Shown: piece by piece, positions 25,606 to 33,403 of the stretch | Layout: each line of letters begins with the position of its first letter | Position numbering within the stretch: position 1 is the first letter of the stretch | Assembly (NCBI RefSeq): GCF_006540305.1 | Contig: NZ_BJOR01000002.1 | Coordinates: forward strand, 1 to 64,000 | Length of the DNA stretch: 64,000 nt | Source: Streptomyces sp. 6-11-2 | GTDB lineage: Bacteria; Actinomycetota; Actinomycetes; Streptomycetales; Streptomycetaceae | Direction: 5' to 3' | Program-made: the position numbers and the translations under genes | The notes under the pieces: generated by a model | Seen by the model: the letters and a program-made list of their open reading frames with translations, nothing else | Databases searched by the model: none | What the model was told of the DNA's origin: nothing

Positions 25606-26694
25606 ATGACGACCAAAGGCGGTACCACTGAAGTCAGCCGGGAGCCTGCGACGCCCCAGGAGCGTGCGGGTTTCGACGAGATCACCATCCTCTGGATCTC
25701 CGAGGGCATGAGCTGCGACGGCGACACCGTCTCGCTGACCGCCGCCGACCAGCCCTCCATCGAGGACGTGGTGCTGGGGCTGATCCCCGGTCTGCCGAAG
25801 GTGAACCTGGTCAACAAGGTGCTCTCGCCGAGCCTCGGCGGCGAGGACTTCCTCGCCCCGTACCGGGCCGCGGTACGCGGTGAGCTGACCCCGTTCATCC
25901 TCGTCATCGAGGGTTCGGTCCCGAACCAGCGGATCATCGACGGGGACGGCTACTGGACGTCGTTCGGCAACGACCCGGACACCGGCGAACCGCAGACGCT
26001 GAACTGGTGGATCGACCAACTCGCTCCCCGGGCCTGGGCCGTGGTCGCGGCCGGCACCTGCGCCACCTACGGCGGCATCCACGCGATGGCGGGGAACCCG
26101 ACGGGCTGCATGGGGCTGGCCGACTACCTGGGCTGGGACTTCAAGGCGGAGAGCGGCCTGCCGGTGGTGAACGTGCCCGGCTGCCCGATCCAGCCGGAGA
26201 ACTTCATGGAGACCCTGATCTGGGTGCTCTACCACGCGGCGGGGACGGCGCCGGCGCCGCCGCTGGACGACATGCTGCGCCCGCAGTGGCTGTTCGGGAA
26301 GACGGTGCACGAGGGCTGCGACCGGGGCTCGTACTACGAGCAGGCGAGCTTCGCCATGGACTACAACTCTCCCAAGTGCCTGGTGAAGACGGGCTGCTGG
26401 GGTCCGGTCGTGAACTGCAACGTGCCCAAGCGCGGCTGGATGGCGGGCATCGGCGGCTGCCCCAACGTCGGTGGCATCTGCATCGGTTGCACCATGCCGG
26501 GCTTCCCCGACGCGTTCATGCCGTTCATGGACGAGCCGCCCGGCGGCACCCTGTCGTCGATGCTGGTCAAACCCTACGGGGCGGTCATCCGGCGACTGCG
26601 CGGCCTGACCAACGACATGGTGAACCACGAGCCCAAGTGGCGCCACAACAAACGCAAACTGACCAGCGGTTTCGACCCGCGCTGGCGTCCCTGA
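25606..26694 (+). CDS. hhyS: [NiFe] hydrogenase small subunit, group 1h (actinobacterial type)
   Basis: The electron-transfer subunit of a high-affinity uptake hydrogenase that lets aerobic actinobacteria oxidise trace H2 during starvation. It has 362 residues and, as in group 1h, no Tat signal and no C-terminal anchor. The proximal cluster site reads GMSCDGD, with Asp where most groups have Cys, a known trait of this group. Further cluster ligands are in GTCATYGG, NVPGCPIQPENF, EGCDRGSYYE, LVKTGCWGP and the cysteine-rich NVGGICIGCTMPGFPD. ATG 25606 has GGGAGG 8 bases upstream. It is followed by hhyL and two small genes, which form one operon. Maturation (hyp) genes are not in this window. 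Confidence 0.96.
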   Translation: MTTKGGTTEVSREPATPQERAGFDEITILWISEGMSCDGDTVSLTAADQPSIEDVVLGLIPGLPKVNLVNKVLSPSLGGEDFLAPYRAAVRGELTPFILVIEGSVPNQRIIDGDGYWTSFGNDPDTGEPQTLNWWIDQLAPRAWAVVAAGTCATYGGIHAMAGNPTGCMGLADYLGWDFKAESGLPVVNVPGCPIQPENFMETLIWVLYHAAGTAPAPPLDDMLRPQWLFGKTVHEGCDRGSYYEQASFAMDYNSPKCLVKTGCWGPVVNCNVPKRGWMAGIGGCPNVGGICIGCTMPGFPDAFMPFMDEPPGGTLSSMLVKPYGAVIRRLRGLTNDMVNHEPKWRHNKRKLTSGFDPRWRP

Positions 26695-26783
26695 GGGCGC
26701 GGGCGGCGCACATCCCGCCGCCGCGCCGACCGGCGGCAAGCCCGATCTCCCAGCCCGCAGCGAGGAACGAGGTTCAGACCGAG

Positions 26784-28577
26784 ATGGCGACTACCGAGGT
26801 GCGTCGGGCGGGGCGCAAGCCCGCTCAGATCGTGGACATGTCCTGGGATCCGATCACGCGGATCATCGGGAACCTGGGCATCTACACGAAGATCGATTTC
26901 GCGAACCGGGAGGTCGTCGAGTGCCACTCGACCTCCTCACTGTTCCGCGGCTACTCGGTGTTCATGAAGGGCAAGGACCCCCGCGACGCCGGCTTCATCA
27001 CCTCCCGCATCTGCGGCATCTGCGGCGACAACCACACCACCTGCTCCAACTACGCCCAGCAGATGGCCTACGGCGTCAAACCCCCACCCCTGGCCGAACA
27101 CATCACCAACCTCGGCGAAGCCGCCGAATACATGTTCGACCACACGATCTTCCAGGACAACCTCGTCTTCGTCGACTTCTGCGAAGCCATGGTCAAGGCA
27201 ACGAATCCGAGCGTCCTGGCCCGCGCCGAACGCACCGAGGCCCCCCGCGGCCACATCCACGGCTACCGCACCATCGCCGACATCATGCGCGCCTTCAACC
27301 CCTTCGAAGGCGAGATCTACAAACAGGCCCTGAAAATGTCCCGCATCACCCGGGAAATGTTCTGCCTGATGGAAGGCCGCCACGTCCACCCCTCCACCCT
27401 CTATCCCGGCGGCGTGGGCACCATGCCCCAACCCACCGTCTTCACCGACTACCTCGCCCGCCTCATGCGCGTCATCGACTTCGTCAAACAAGCCGTCGCC
27501 CTCAACGACGACGTCTTCGACTTCTTCTACCAGGCCCTGCCCGGCTACGAGGAAGTCGGCCGCCGCCGCATCCTCCTCGCCTGCTGGGGCGCCTGGCAGA
27601 ACCCCGACATCGTCGACTACCGCTACGAAACGATGAACCACTGGGGCAAGGCCATGTACGTCACCCCCGGCATCATCGTCGACGGCAAACTCGTCACCAA
27701 CAACCTCGTCGACATCAACCTCGGCCTGCGCATCCTCCTCGGCTCCTCCTACTACGACGACTGGACCACCGAGGAACCCTTCGTCACCCACGACCCCCTC
27801 GGCAACCCCGTCGACCACCGCCACCCCTGGAACCAGACCACCCTGCCCCACCCCCAAAAACGCTCCTTCGACCACAACTACAGCTGGGTCATGAGCCCCC
27901 GCTGGCACCACCCCGAAACCGGCCAGCACCTCGCCCTCGACACCGGCGGCGGCCCCCTCGCCCGCCTCTGGTCCACCGCCCTCAACGGCCTCGTCGACAC
28001 CCCCTACATCAAAGCCACCGGCCACAGCGTCCGCATCACCCTCCCCCACGGCGAAAAACTCCCCGAAACCACCCTCGAATGGACCATCCCCCAATGGTCC
28101 AACACCATCGAACGCGACCGCGCCCGCCCCTACTTCATCGCCTACGCCGCCGCCATGGCCCTCCAATTCCTCGAACAAGCCCAAACCCTCGTCCGCGCCG
28201 GCGAAACCAAAGTCTTCGAAAACTTCCAAGTCCCCGACGAAGCCATCGGCTGCGGCTTCCACGAAGCCGTCCGCGGCGTCCTCTCCCACCACCTCGTCAT
28301 CAAAAACCAGAAAATCGCCAACTACCACCCCTACCCACCCACCCCCTGGAACGCCAGCCCCCGCGACCCCTACGGCACCCCCGGCCCCTACGAAGACGCC
28401 GTCCAAGGCCAGCCCATCTTCGAAGAAAACGACCCCGACACCTTCAAAGGCGTCGACATCATGCGCACCGTCCGCAGCTTCGACCCCTGCCTCCCCTGCG
28501 GCGTCCACATGTACCTCGGCAACGGCAAAACCCTCACCACCACCCACACCCCCACCTACGGAGCCGAACACGGCTGA
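26784..28577 (+). CDS. hhyL: [NiFe] hydrogenase large subunit, group 1h
   Basis: Carries the NiFe active site. It has 597 residues. The N-terminal ligand motif RICGIC-GDNH is at about residues 75-84, and the C-terminal motif DPCLPCGVH is at 567-575, giving the four active-site cysteines. A 22-residue tail after His575 would be removed by a maturation protease. The gene lies 89 bases after hhyS. Codon use is odd: the first ~290 bases use AAG, GAG and CAG as the neighbours do, but from about 27075 to the end AAA, GAA and CAA become common and the coding strand turns very C-rich. This suggests that most of the gene has a different origin (recombination or transfer). The reading frame is intact. 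Confidence 0.97.
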   Translation: MATTEVRRAGRKPAQIVDMSWDPITRIIGNLGIYTKIDFANREVVECHSTSSLFRGYSVFMKGKDPRDAGFITSRICGICGDNHTTCSNYAQQMAYGVKPPPLAEHITNLGEAAEYMFDHTIFQDNLVFVDFCEAMVKATNPSVLARAERTEAPRGHIHGYRTIADIMRAFNPFEGEIYKQALKMSRITREMFCLMEGRHVHPSTLYPGGVGTMPQPTVFTDYLARLMRVIDFVKQAVALNDDVFDFFYQALPGYEEVGRRRILLACWGAWQNPDIVDYRYETMNHWGKAMYVTPGIIVDGKLVTNNLVDINLGLRILLGSSYYDDWTTEEPFVTHDPLGNPVDHRHPWNQTTLPHPQKRSFDHNYSWVMSPRWHHPETGQHLALDTGGGPLARLWSTALNGLVDTPYIKATGHSVRITLPHGEKLPETTLEWTIPQWSNTIERDRARPYFIAYAAAMALQFLEQAQTLVRAGETKVFENFQVPDEAIGCGFHEAVRGVLSHHLVIKNQKIANYHPYPPTPWNASPRDPYGTPGPYEDAVQGQPIFEENDPDTFKGVDIMRTVRSFDPCLPCGVHMYLGNGKTLTTTHTPTYGAEHG

Positions 28578-28644
28578 ACCGTTCGCGACCCGCGAGCCGG
28601 GCCGGCGACCGGGGGAGAGCATCGGGGGAGACGAGGAGCAGACC

Positions 28645-28851
28645 ATGGGCACGATCAGAGTCGGCAGGCGTGACGTGAAGCCCGACACCCCCGGGCACGT
28701 CACCGGACTGCACCAGGGCAACTTCGGCCCGTACGAGCGGCAGACGGGGCACCACAGGGACGGCACCTCCGATGCCCGGCGGTCGACGGGCATCCACTGG
28801 AAGAAGCACGACGCGATCATGAAGGCAATGCCGAACATCTCGCCCGGATGA
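28645..28851 (+). CDS. Small hydrogenase-associated protein (68 aa)
   Basis: A 68-residue hydrophilic, basic protein rich in Gly, His and Arg (six His), with no cysteine and no membrane segment. It starts 67 bases after hhyL behind GAGGAG and reads the same way, so it is very likely in the hydrogenase operon. The histidine content could suit a metal or assembly role, but no known domain was recognised. Confidence 0.75.
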   Translation: MGTIRVGRRDVKPDTPGHVTGLHQGNFGPYERQTGHHRDGTSDARRSTGIHWKKHDAIMKAMPNISPG

Positions 28852-28888
28852 CGGGCCGCGTCAGGGGCAGGACCGGGTCCGGACAGAG

Positions 28889-28928
28889 GGACGGAAGGAC
28901 GGAAGGACGGAAGGACGGAAGGACAGAA
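28889..28928 (+). repeat. Five tandem copies of an 8-bp unit (GGACGGAA)
   Basis: Four exact copies and one with a single change (GGACAGAA) end 12 bases before the next start codon, within the leader of the 47-residue peptide gene. An 8-bp period is not a multiple of three, and such tracts can vary in copy number. Confidence 0.9.
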
Positions 28929-28940
28929 GGGAGGAACGGG

Positions 28941-29084
28941 ATGACAGCGAAACAGTTGCTGGCGGTGGAGGCCGCCCTGGTGGGCGGGCTGGTGCTCGCC
29001 GTGCTGGTCAAGGAGATGCCGGGGCTTCTGCGCGAGATCAGGATCTGGCGGATGTCCGGCCGCGGCTCCGGCCACGCCCGCTGA
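28941..29084 (+). CDS. Small single-helix membrane peptide (47 aa, DUF6893-like)
   Basis: A 47-residue peptide with one hydrophobic helix (~6-23), then the charged segment KEMPGLLREIRIWRM. Short proteins with this ending recur in actinomycete stress and hydrogenase loci (DUF6893-like, from memory). ATG 28941 has GGGAGG about 6 bases upstream. It is the last gene before a strong terminator, so it probably belongs to the hydrogenase operon; it might help localise the enzyme at the membrane (speculation). Confidence 0.75.
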   Translation: MTAKQLLAVEAALVGGLVLAVLVKEMPGLLREIRIWRMSGRGSGHAR

Positions 29085-29100
29085 ACACCTCGGCGGACAC

Positions 29101-29138
29101 CGACCGGAGCGGCGGCCCGCGGGCCGCCGCTCCGGTCG
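29101..29138. terminator. 38-bp perfect palindrome, bidirectional terminator
   Basis: A fully palindromic sequence with 19-base arms (CGACCGGAGCGGCGGCCCG and its exact complement) between the convergent hydrogenase operon and the DUF6131-like gene. Confidence 0.85.
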
Positions 29139-29154
29139 TCGCGGGTCGGGTCGG

Positions 29155-29310
29155 TCACCAGTAGTGACGGTGACCGGCGACCGCGTGGCCCATCGATCCG
29201 AGCAGCCACAGGACCGCGCCGATCACGGCGAGGATGATGCCGATGGTCCACAGGATCGAGATACCGGTGACGAAGCCGACGACGAGAAGAATGACGCCGA
29301 GGATGAGCAT
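29155..29310 (-). CDS. DUF6131-like small hydrophobic peptide (51 aa)
   Basis: 51 residues with two hydrophobic helices (~2-19 and 22-38) separated by a short turn, ending in a His-rich tail. ATG 29310 is preceded by GGAGG 5 bases upstream, which fixes the start and excludes the much longer upstream frame. The family is widespread in Streptomyces and has no known function. Confidence 0.78.
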   Translation of the reverse strand: MLILGVILLVVGFVTGISILWTIGIILAVIGAVLWLLGSMGHAVAGHRHYW

Positions 29311-29387
29311 GACCGCCTCCGTGGAGAAGTGCTTCACTCGTGCGGGTACCCCGATACCGCGGTGTAGTGCCCGCGGACCGGGACGGC

Positions 29388-30011
29388 TCAGCGGGGCCAG
29401 GTGGGCAGCAGCGTCCGCCGGTGCGTGGTGTTGATCACCGCGGCCGCCGAGGCGTACCAGGCGACCAGCCCCGACGCGATGCCGAACCAGCCGCCGATCC
29501 GGGTGACGACGTGCGGTGCCGGGCCGCCCTGGAACTCGCCGATCGCCAGCAGGACGAAGGTGATGGCCAGCAGCACCAGCACCGCGAGGACGGCGAGGCT
29601 GGTGCGCAGCGCGGCCACCGCCATGTACGCGCTGAAGATGCCCCAGGCGAGCAGGAACAGCCCCAGGGCGTTGTGCGCGTCGCCGACGGCCGCCACCCGC
29701 GGCACCAGCCACCAGTACGTCAACCAGAACGCGCCGAGGGAACCGAACACGGTCGCGCCGAAGGTGTTGCCCCGGCGGAACTCGAAGAGCCCCGCGACGA
29801 ACTGCGTCAGGCCGCCGTAGAACGCGGCGAGCCCGAGCACCGGGAAGATCGCGGCGGGTTCCTTGAGCAGGTTGGTGTTGATGATGGACAGCAGGATGGT
29901 GGTCATCGCGAGCGCCGCCAGGCCCAGCGGGGCCGGATCCGCGTAGGCGACCGGCGTCGAGTCGGCCGGGCGGGCCTGTGCGCGGACGGAGTCGCTGGTG
30001 TCGTCAGTCAT
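29388..30011 (-). CDS. Acetate/succinate transporter, GPR1/FUN34/YaaH (SatP) family
   Basis: A 207-residue protein with six predicted membrane helices. The family signature near the N-terminus appears as ADPAPLGLAALAMTT (consensus NPAPLGL), and the aromatic segment FWLTYWW lies mid-protein. The family imports acetate or succinate with protons. ATG 30011 follows GAAGGG about 10 bases upstream. It stands alone between the small peptide gene and the divergent zinc-ribbon gene. Confidence 0.92.
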   Translation of the reverse strand: MTDDTSDSVRAQARPADSTPVAYADPAPLGLAALAMTTILLSIINTNLLKEPAAIFPVLGLAAFYGGLTQFVAGLFEFRRGNTFGATVFGSLGAFWLTYWWLVPRVAAVGDAHNALGLFLLAWGIFSAYMAVAALRTSLAVLAVLVLLAITFVLLAIGEFQGGPAPHVVTRIGGWFGIASGLVAWYASAAAVINTTHRRTLLPTWPR

Positions 30012-30291
30012 GACCGGAATCCCTTCGACCTGAGGCCGGCAGAACCAGCCAGAGCCCGACGAGCGCAGGCACAGGGCGTCCACGGGCCGAACCCGCGGGC
30101 AGCGCCGGCGCTGCCCGAGTCTTCAGCTGTATCTGTTCACCTCACGCGTACCCGTTTGTCCCAGGACCAGTCGCCGGACGGCGGGTGCCGGGGCGCCCGC
30201 GCGCCTGGCAGAATTCCGGAAACCCGCACGACGAGGACGGGCGTCGCGTGGGCGGAACACCGTCACAAGGCCGGCCCTGGGGGGACACGCC

Positions 30292-30954
30292 ATGAGTACC
30301 GAGATCTACTTCAGCAACAATCACCGCGACCTGTGCGAGCAGCACGGAACCGGCGCCGGATTCCAGTTCGAGTTCTACTGCTCCCGCTGCTCGGACACCT
30401 GGCGCTCTCCGTTCGAGCCCTTCCGGGCGGGCCAGATGGCGGGCTGGCTGTCGCGGGGGGCGAACGCGGCCTGGTCGGTCATCGGCGGCGGCGCCGCCCG
30501 GGGTGTCTCCGACGCGGCCGACGGGCTGGCCGGAGCGAACTACGGAACCCAGCGGGACGCGGCGTTCACCCGTGCCATCGCCAACGCGCAGGGCCACTTC
30601 GACCGCTGCCCCCGCTGTACGGCCTACGTCTGCGGCCGCTGCTGGAACGCGGGCCTCGGGCTCTGCCTCACCTGCTCCCCGGACACCGCGGCGGAGGCCC
30701 AGGCGGCCCAGCAGCGGGGCCTGAACGACATGGTGGCCCAGCGCGCCTACGACGCCGGGCAGCACCGCGGCCAGGACCACGACGTCACCACGCCGCGCCA
30801 GTTGGTCTGTCCGCAGTGCCGCGCCGAGACCAGGGGCGCGACCTTCTGCCCCGCCTGCGGACACCGCCTCGCCCAGACGGACAGCTGCTCCTCCTGCCAC
30901 CAGGACCTGCCGGACGGCGCGGCCTTCTGCCCGTCCTGCGGCACCCGGAGGTGA
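30292..30954 (+). CDS. Zinc-ribbon protein
   Basis: 220 residues with several CxxC pairs: FYCSRCSDTW near the N-terminus, DRCPRCTAYVCGRCW in the middle and two C-terminal zinc ribbons (LVCPQCRAE / FCPACGH and SCSSCHQD / FCPSCGTRR). A glycine/alanine-rich amphipathic stretch (~50-85) separates the first pair. It probably binds three or four zinc ions; the partner is unknown. ATG 30292 follows GGGGGGA. A very strong hairpin follows the gene. Confidence 0.85.
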   Translation: MSTEIYFSNNHRDLCEQHGTGAGFQFEFYCSRCSDTWRSPFEPFRAGQMAGWLSRGANAAWSVIGGGAARGVSDAADGLAGANYGTQRDAAFTRAIANAQGHFDRCPRCTAYVCGRCWNAGLGLCLTCSPDTAAEAQAAQQRGLNDMVAQRAYDAGQHRGQDHDVTTPRQLVCPQCRAETRGATFCPACGHRLAQTDSCSSCHQDLPDGAAFCPSCGTRR

Positions 30955-30991
30955 CCACCGGGCCGCGGCCCCGGGACCGAGCGCACACGGT

Positions 30992-31028
30992 GACCGCGTA
31001 CCGCACGCAGGACGTGCGGTACGCGGTC
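30992..31028 (+). terminator. Strong hairpin terminator after the zinc-ribbon gene
   Basis: Perfect 16-base arms (beginning GACCGCGTACCGCACG) surround a 5-base loop, CAGGA. Confidence 0.85.
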
Positions 31029-31155
31029 CGCGAACGTGTCGCCGTCCACGGTGCCGCGGACACCCGCGTTGGAGGATGATCATCACTCAACCAGCCCGTC
31101 CTTCCAGCCCGGTCGGCCGGGACTGCCACCGCATGTGAAGGAGCAAGGGCAGCAG

Positions 31156-32136
31156 ATGCCGGAGCAGCACGATCAGAACGCCGACATCGCATCGCGGTCC
31201 TTGCGCGGAGAGCTGGCACACCGCTGTCAGGCCGTCACCGAGGCCCGCTGGTTCGCCCTCGGCGTCTTCGCGGTGATCCTCCTCAACGCCGCCCTGCTGG
31301 GCGTGGAGACGTACTCCGGTCTGGCGGCGCAGTGGCACCACTGGTTACGGCAGGCCGAGCATGTCTGCCTGGCCGCCTTCACGGTGGAGATCCTCGTCCG
31401 CGTGCTGGCCTACGCCGACCGCCCGCGGGAGTTCTGGAAGGACCCGTGGAACTCCTTCGACCTGGTCGTCGTCCTGTGCGCCTTCGTGCCCGTCGTACGG
31501 GAGAACGCCACGGTGCTGCGGCTGCTGCGCCTGGCGCGCGTGCTGCGCACCGCCCGCTTCCTGCCGCAGGTGCGCATCGTGCTGGTGGCGGTGGTCCGCA
31601 GCCTGCCCGGCACCATGAGCTTCCTCCTGGTCGGTGCCCTGCTGCTGTACGTGTACGCCATGGTCGGCTGGGTCTTCTTCGGCCGCCACGACCCCGAGCA
31701 CTACGGCTCCATAGGCCGCGCCGTGCTGACCCTCTTCCTGCTGATGACCCTGGACGGCATCGGCGACGCGGTCCACAGCGGCCTGGAGGTGTCGCGCTGG
31801 AGCCTGGTCTACTACGCCTCCTACGTCCTGCTGGCCTCCTTCGTCCTGGTCAACGTCCTCATCGGCGTGGTCATCACCTCCCTGGAGGAGGCCCGGGAGA
31901 TGGAGAGGGACGAGCCCGCCGAAGCGGCGGACGCCGGTAACCCCCCGGACGTCCAGCATCACCTCGCCGCCCGGATCGCGGCGGCCCGCAGGGCCCTCGA
32001 CGAACTCGAACGAGATCTCGGGCAGGCGGCGCCGCCACGGGCCAGGCAGGCGGCACTCGTGGTCCCGACGGTCGTGGCGCGCCCGGCGTCCGGCCCGGCC
32101 CGGGCCCGGCGGAGGACGTCCCGGCGGCGCCGGTGA
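31156..32136 (+). CDS. Voltage-gated-type ion channel (single-repeat ion transport protein)
   Basis: 326 residues with the six-helix layout of one voltage-gated channel domain (S1-S6, ~30-245). S4 carries regularly spaced arginines (RLLRLARVLRTARF), the hallmark of a voltage sensor, and S6 is followed by a charged, helical cytoplasmic tail (~250-300) that could assemble tetramers. The pore loop reads LLMTLDGIGDAV, where bacterial sodium channels usually have TLESW, so the ion selectivity is uncertain. ATG 31156 follows AAGGG; an earlier in-frame start lies in proline-rich sequence. The gene is probably transcribed alone. Confidence 0.92.
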   Translation: MPEQHDQNADIASRSLRGELAHRCQAVTEARWFALGVFAVILLNAALLGVETYSGLAAQWHHWLRQAEHVCLAAFTVEILVRVLAYADRPREFWKDPWNSFDLVVVLCAFVPVVRENATVLRLLRLARVLRTARFLPQVRIVLVAVVRSLPGTMSFLLVGALLLYVYAMVGWVFFGRHDPEHYGSIGRAVLTLFLLMTLDGIGDAVHSGLEVSRWSLVYYASYVLLASFVLVNVLIGVVITSLEEAREMERDEPAEAADAGNPPDVQHHLAARIAAARRALDELERDLGQAAPPRARQAALVVPTVVARPASGPARARRRTSRRRR

Positions 32137-32331
32137 GACGGACGCGCGGCTTGCTGTGACCGGTCGGTGACGGGGGCTGGGGGACAGGGGCGGGTGTGTG
32201 GGTGGGCCTTCTCACAATTCGGGTCGAAACGGGTTCGCAGTGACGGCGGCCACTTCGCCTGGCGCACATTTTGTCTACCTTCGCCAGCAGTTTCCCCCGT
32301 TTGCCGACCCCTTGCGGAGGCCTGCCCGACC

Positions 32332-33249
32332 ATGTCCCATCCGCGTTCCATGCCGCATTCGAAGACCTCGGCGACCACGGCGACCACGGCAAGGCGCCGG
32401 GGCAGCCGCGTTGGCGCCTGCGCCGGTGCCCTCCTGGTCTCGGTGACGACCCTGTTCTCCCTCGGCGCGCTGCACGCGGCACCCGCGGTCGCCGCGCCCG
32501 CCCCGGCGGAGCAGGCCCACGCGGCGGCGGCCGCCCCGGCGGCGCCGCAGCCGCAGAGCAAGGCGCGGGTGACGGCGGCGGTGCTCGGCCTCGACGGCGC
32601 GAGCCGGAAGCCGCTGCTGTACGGCGAGGACGCCCCGTACGACACCGCCAGCATCATCAAGGTCGACATTCTCGCGGCGCTGCTGCTTCAGGCCCAGGAC
32701 GCGGGCCGGCATCTCACCGCCCACGAACGTGCCCTGGCCGAGCCGATGATCCGCAGGAGCGACAACGCGGCGGCGAACGCCCTGTGGCGCGAGATCGGCA
32801 TGGCGCCGGGTCTTGAGGCGGCCAACAAGCGGCTGGGGCTGACCTCGACCAAGGGCGGTCCCGGTGCCAAGTGGGGGCTGACGCGGACGACGGCCTCCGA
32901 CCAGGTCCGCCTGCTGCTGTCGGTGTTCGACAGCGCCGGGGCGTCGAAGACCGGCTCCCCGCTGAACAAGGAGTCCCGGACCTACATCCGGACGCTGATG
33001 AGCCGGGTCGTGAGCGACCAGGCGTGGGGCGTCTCGGCGGCCTCCGGTGCCCAGTACGAGTTGAAGAACGGCTGGCTCCAGCGCACCACCTCCGGGCTCT
33101 GGGACGTCAACAGCGTCGGCCGGATCACGGTGCACGGACACCGCTACCTCGTCGCCGTGCTGTCCGACGGCAGCGCGTCGATGAGTGACGGCGTCTCCCT
33201 GGTGGAGCGGGCGGCCCGGCAGGCCGTGGCCGCGGCCGCCGGGACCTGA
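32332..33249 (+). CDS. Secreted class A beta-lactamase-like serine hydrolase
   Basis: 305 residues. A long N-terminal basic region and hydrophobic stretch (~25-55) make a signal peptide or anchor, followed by an alanine/proline linker. The penicillin-interacting motifs are all present: SxxK in TASIIKVD, SDN in RRSDNAAAN and KNG near the C-terminus (ELKNGWLQ). The Glu166 region of true beta-lactamases is not obvious, so a peptidase or wall-related function is as likely as antibiotic hydrolysis. ATG 32332 has GGAGG 11 bases upstream; an in-frame ATG six codons later is an alternative. Confidence 0.88.
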   Translation: MSHPRSMPHSKTSATTATTARRRGSRVGACAGALLVSVTTLFSLGALHAAPAVAAPAPAEQAHAAAAAPAAPQPQSKARVTAAVLGLDGASRKPLLYGEDAPYDTASIIKVDILAALLLQAQDAGRHLTAHERALAEPMIRRSDNAAANALWREIGMAPGLEAANKRLGLTSTKGGPGAKWGLTRTTASDQVRLLLSVFDSAGASKTGSPLNKESRTYIRTLMSRVVSDQAWGVSAASGAQYELKNGWLQRTTSGLWDVNSVGRITVHGHRYLVAVLSDGSASMSDGVSLVERAARQAVAAAAGT

Positions 33250-33261
33250 CGGTCACCGGCA

Positions 33262-33284
33262 CCCGGGACCGCACGGGTCCCGGG
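33262..33284 (+). terminator. Hairpin terminator after the serine hydrolase gene
   Basis: CCCGGGACC, a 5-base loop, then its exact complement, 13 bases after the stop codon. Confidence 0.75.
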
Positions 33285-33313
33285 GCCGCCGCCAGGCACC
33301 CCGCCCCTCGACG

Positions 33314-33343
33314 TTTAGTTGCATCATTGCGCAACTGTATAGT
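33314..33343 (+). promoter_or_regulatory. Predicted promoter with overlapping operator AGTTGC-N8-GCAACT
   Basis: A -10 box TATAGT (33338-33343) lies about 17-18 bases after a weak -35 (TTTAGT/TTAGTT). The spacer holds the perfect inverted repeat AGTTGC-N8-GCAACT (33317-33336), so a bound repressor would cover the promoter. It precedes the FtsW/RodA-like gene. Confidence 0.6.
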
Positions 33344-33403
33344 CGTGCCGGGTGTCACCGGGCCGGAGACGGGAGTCCGGCAGAACGCAATGGGGGAACT
33401 GTC

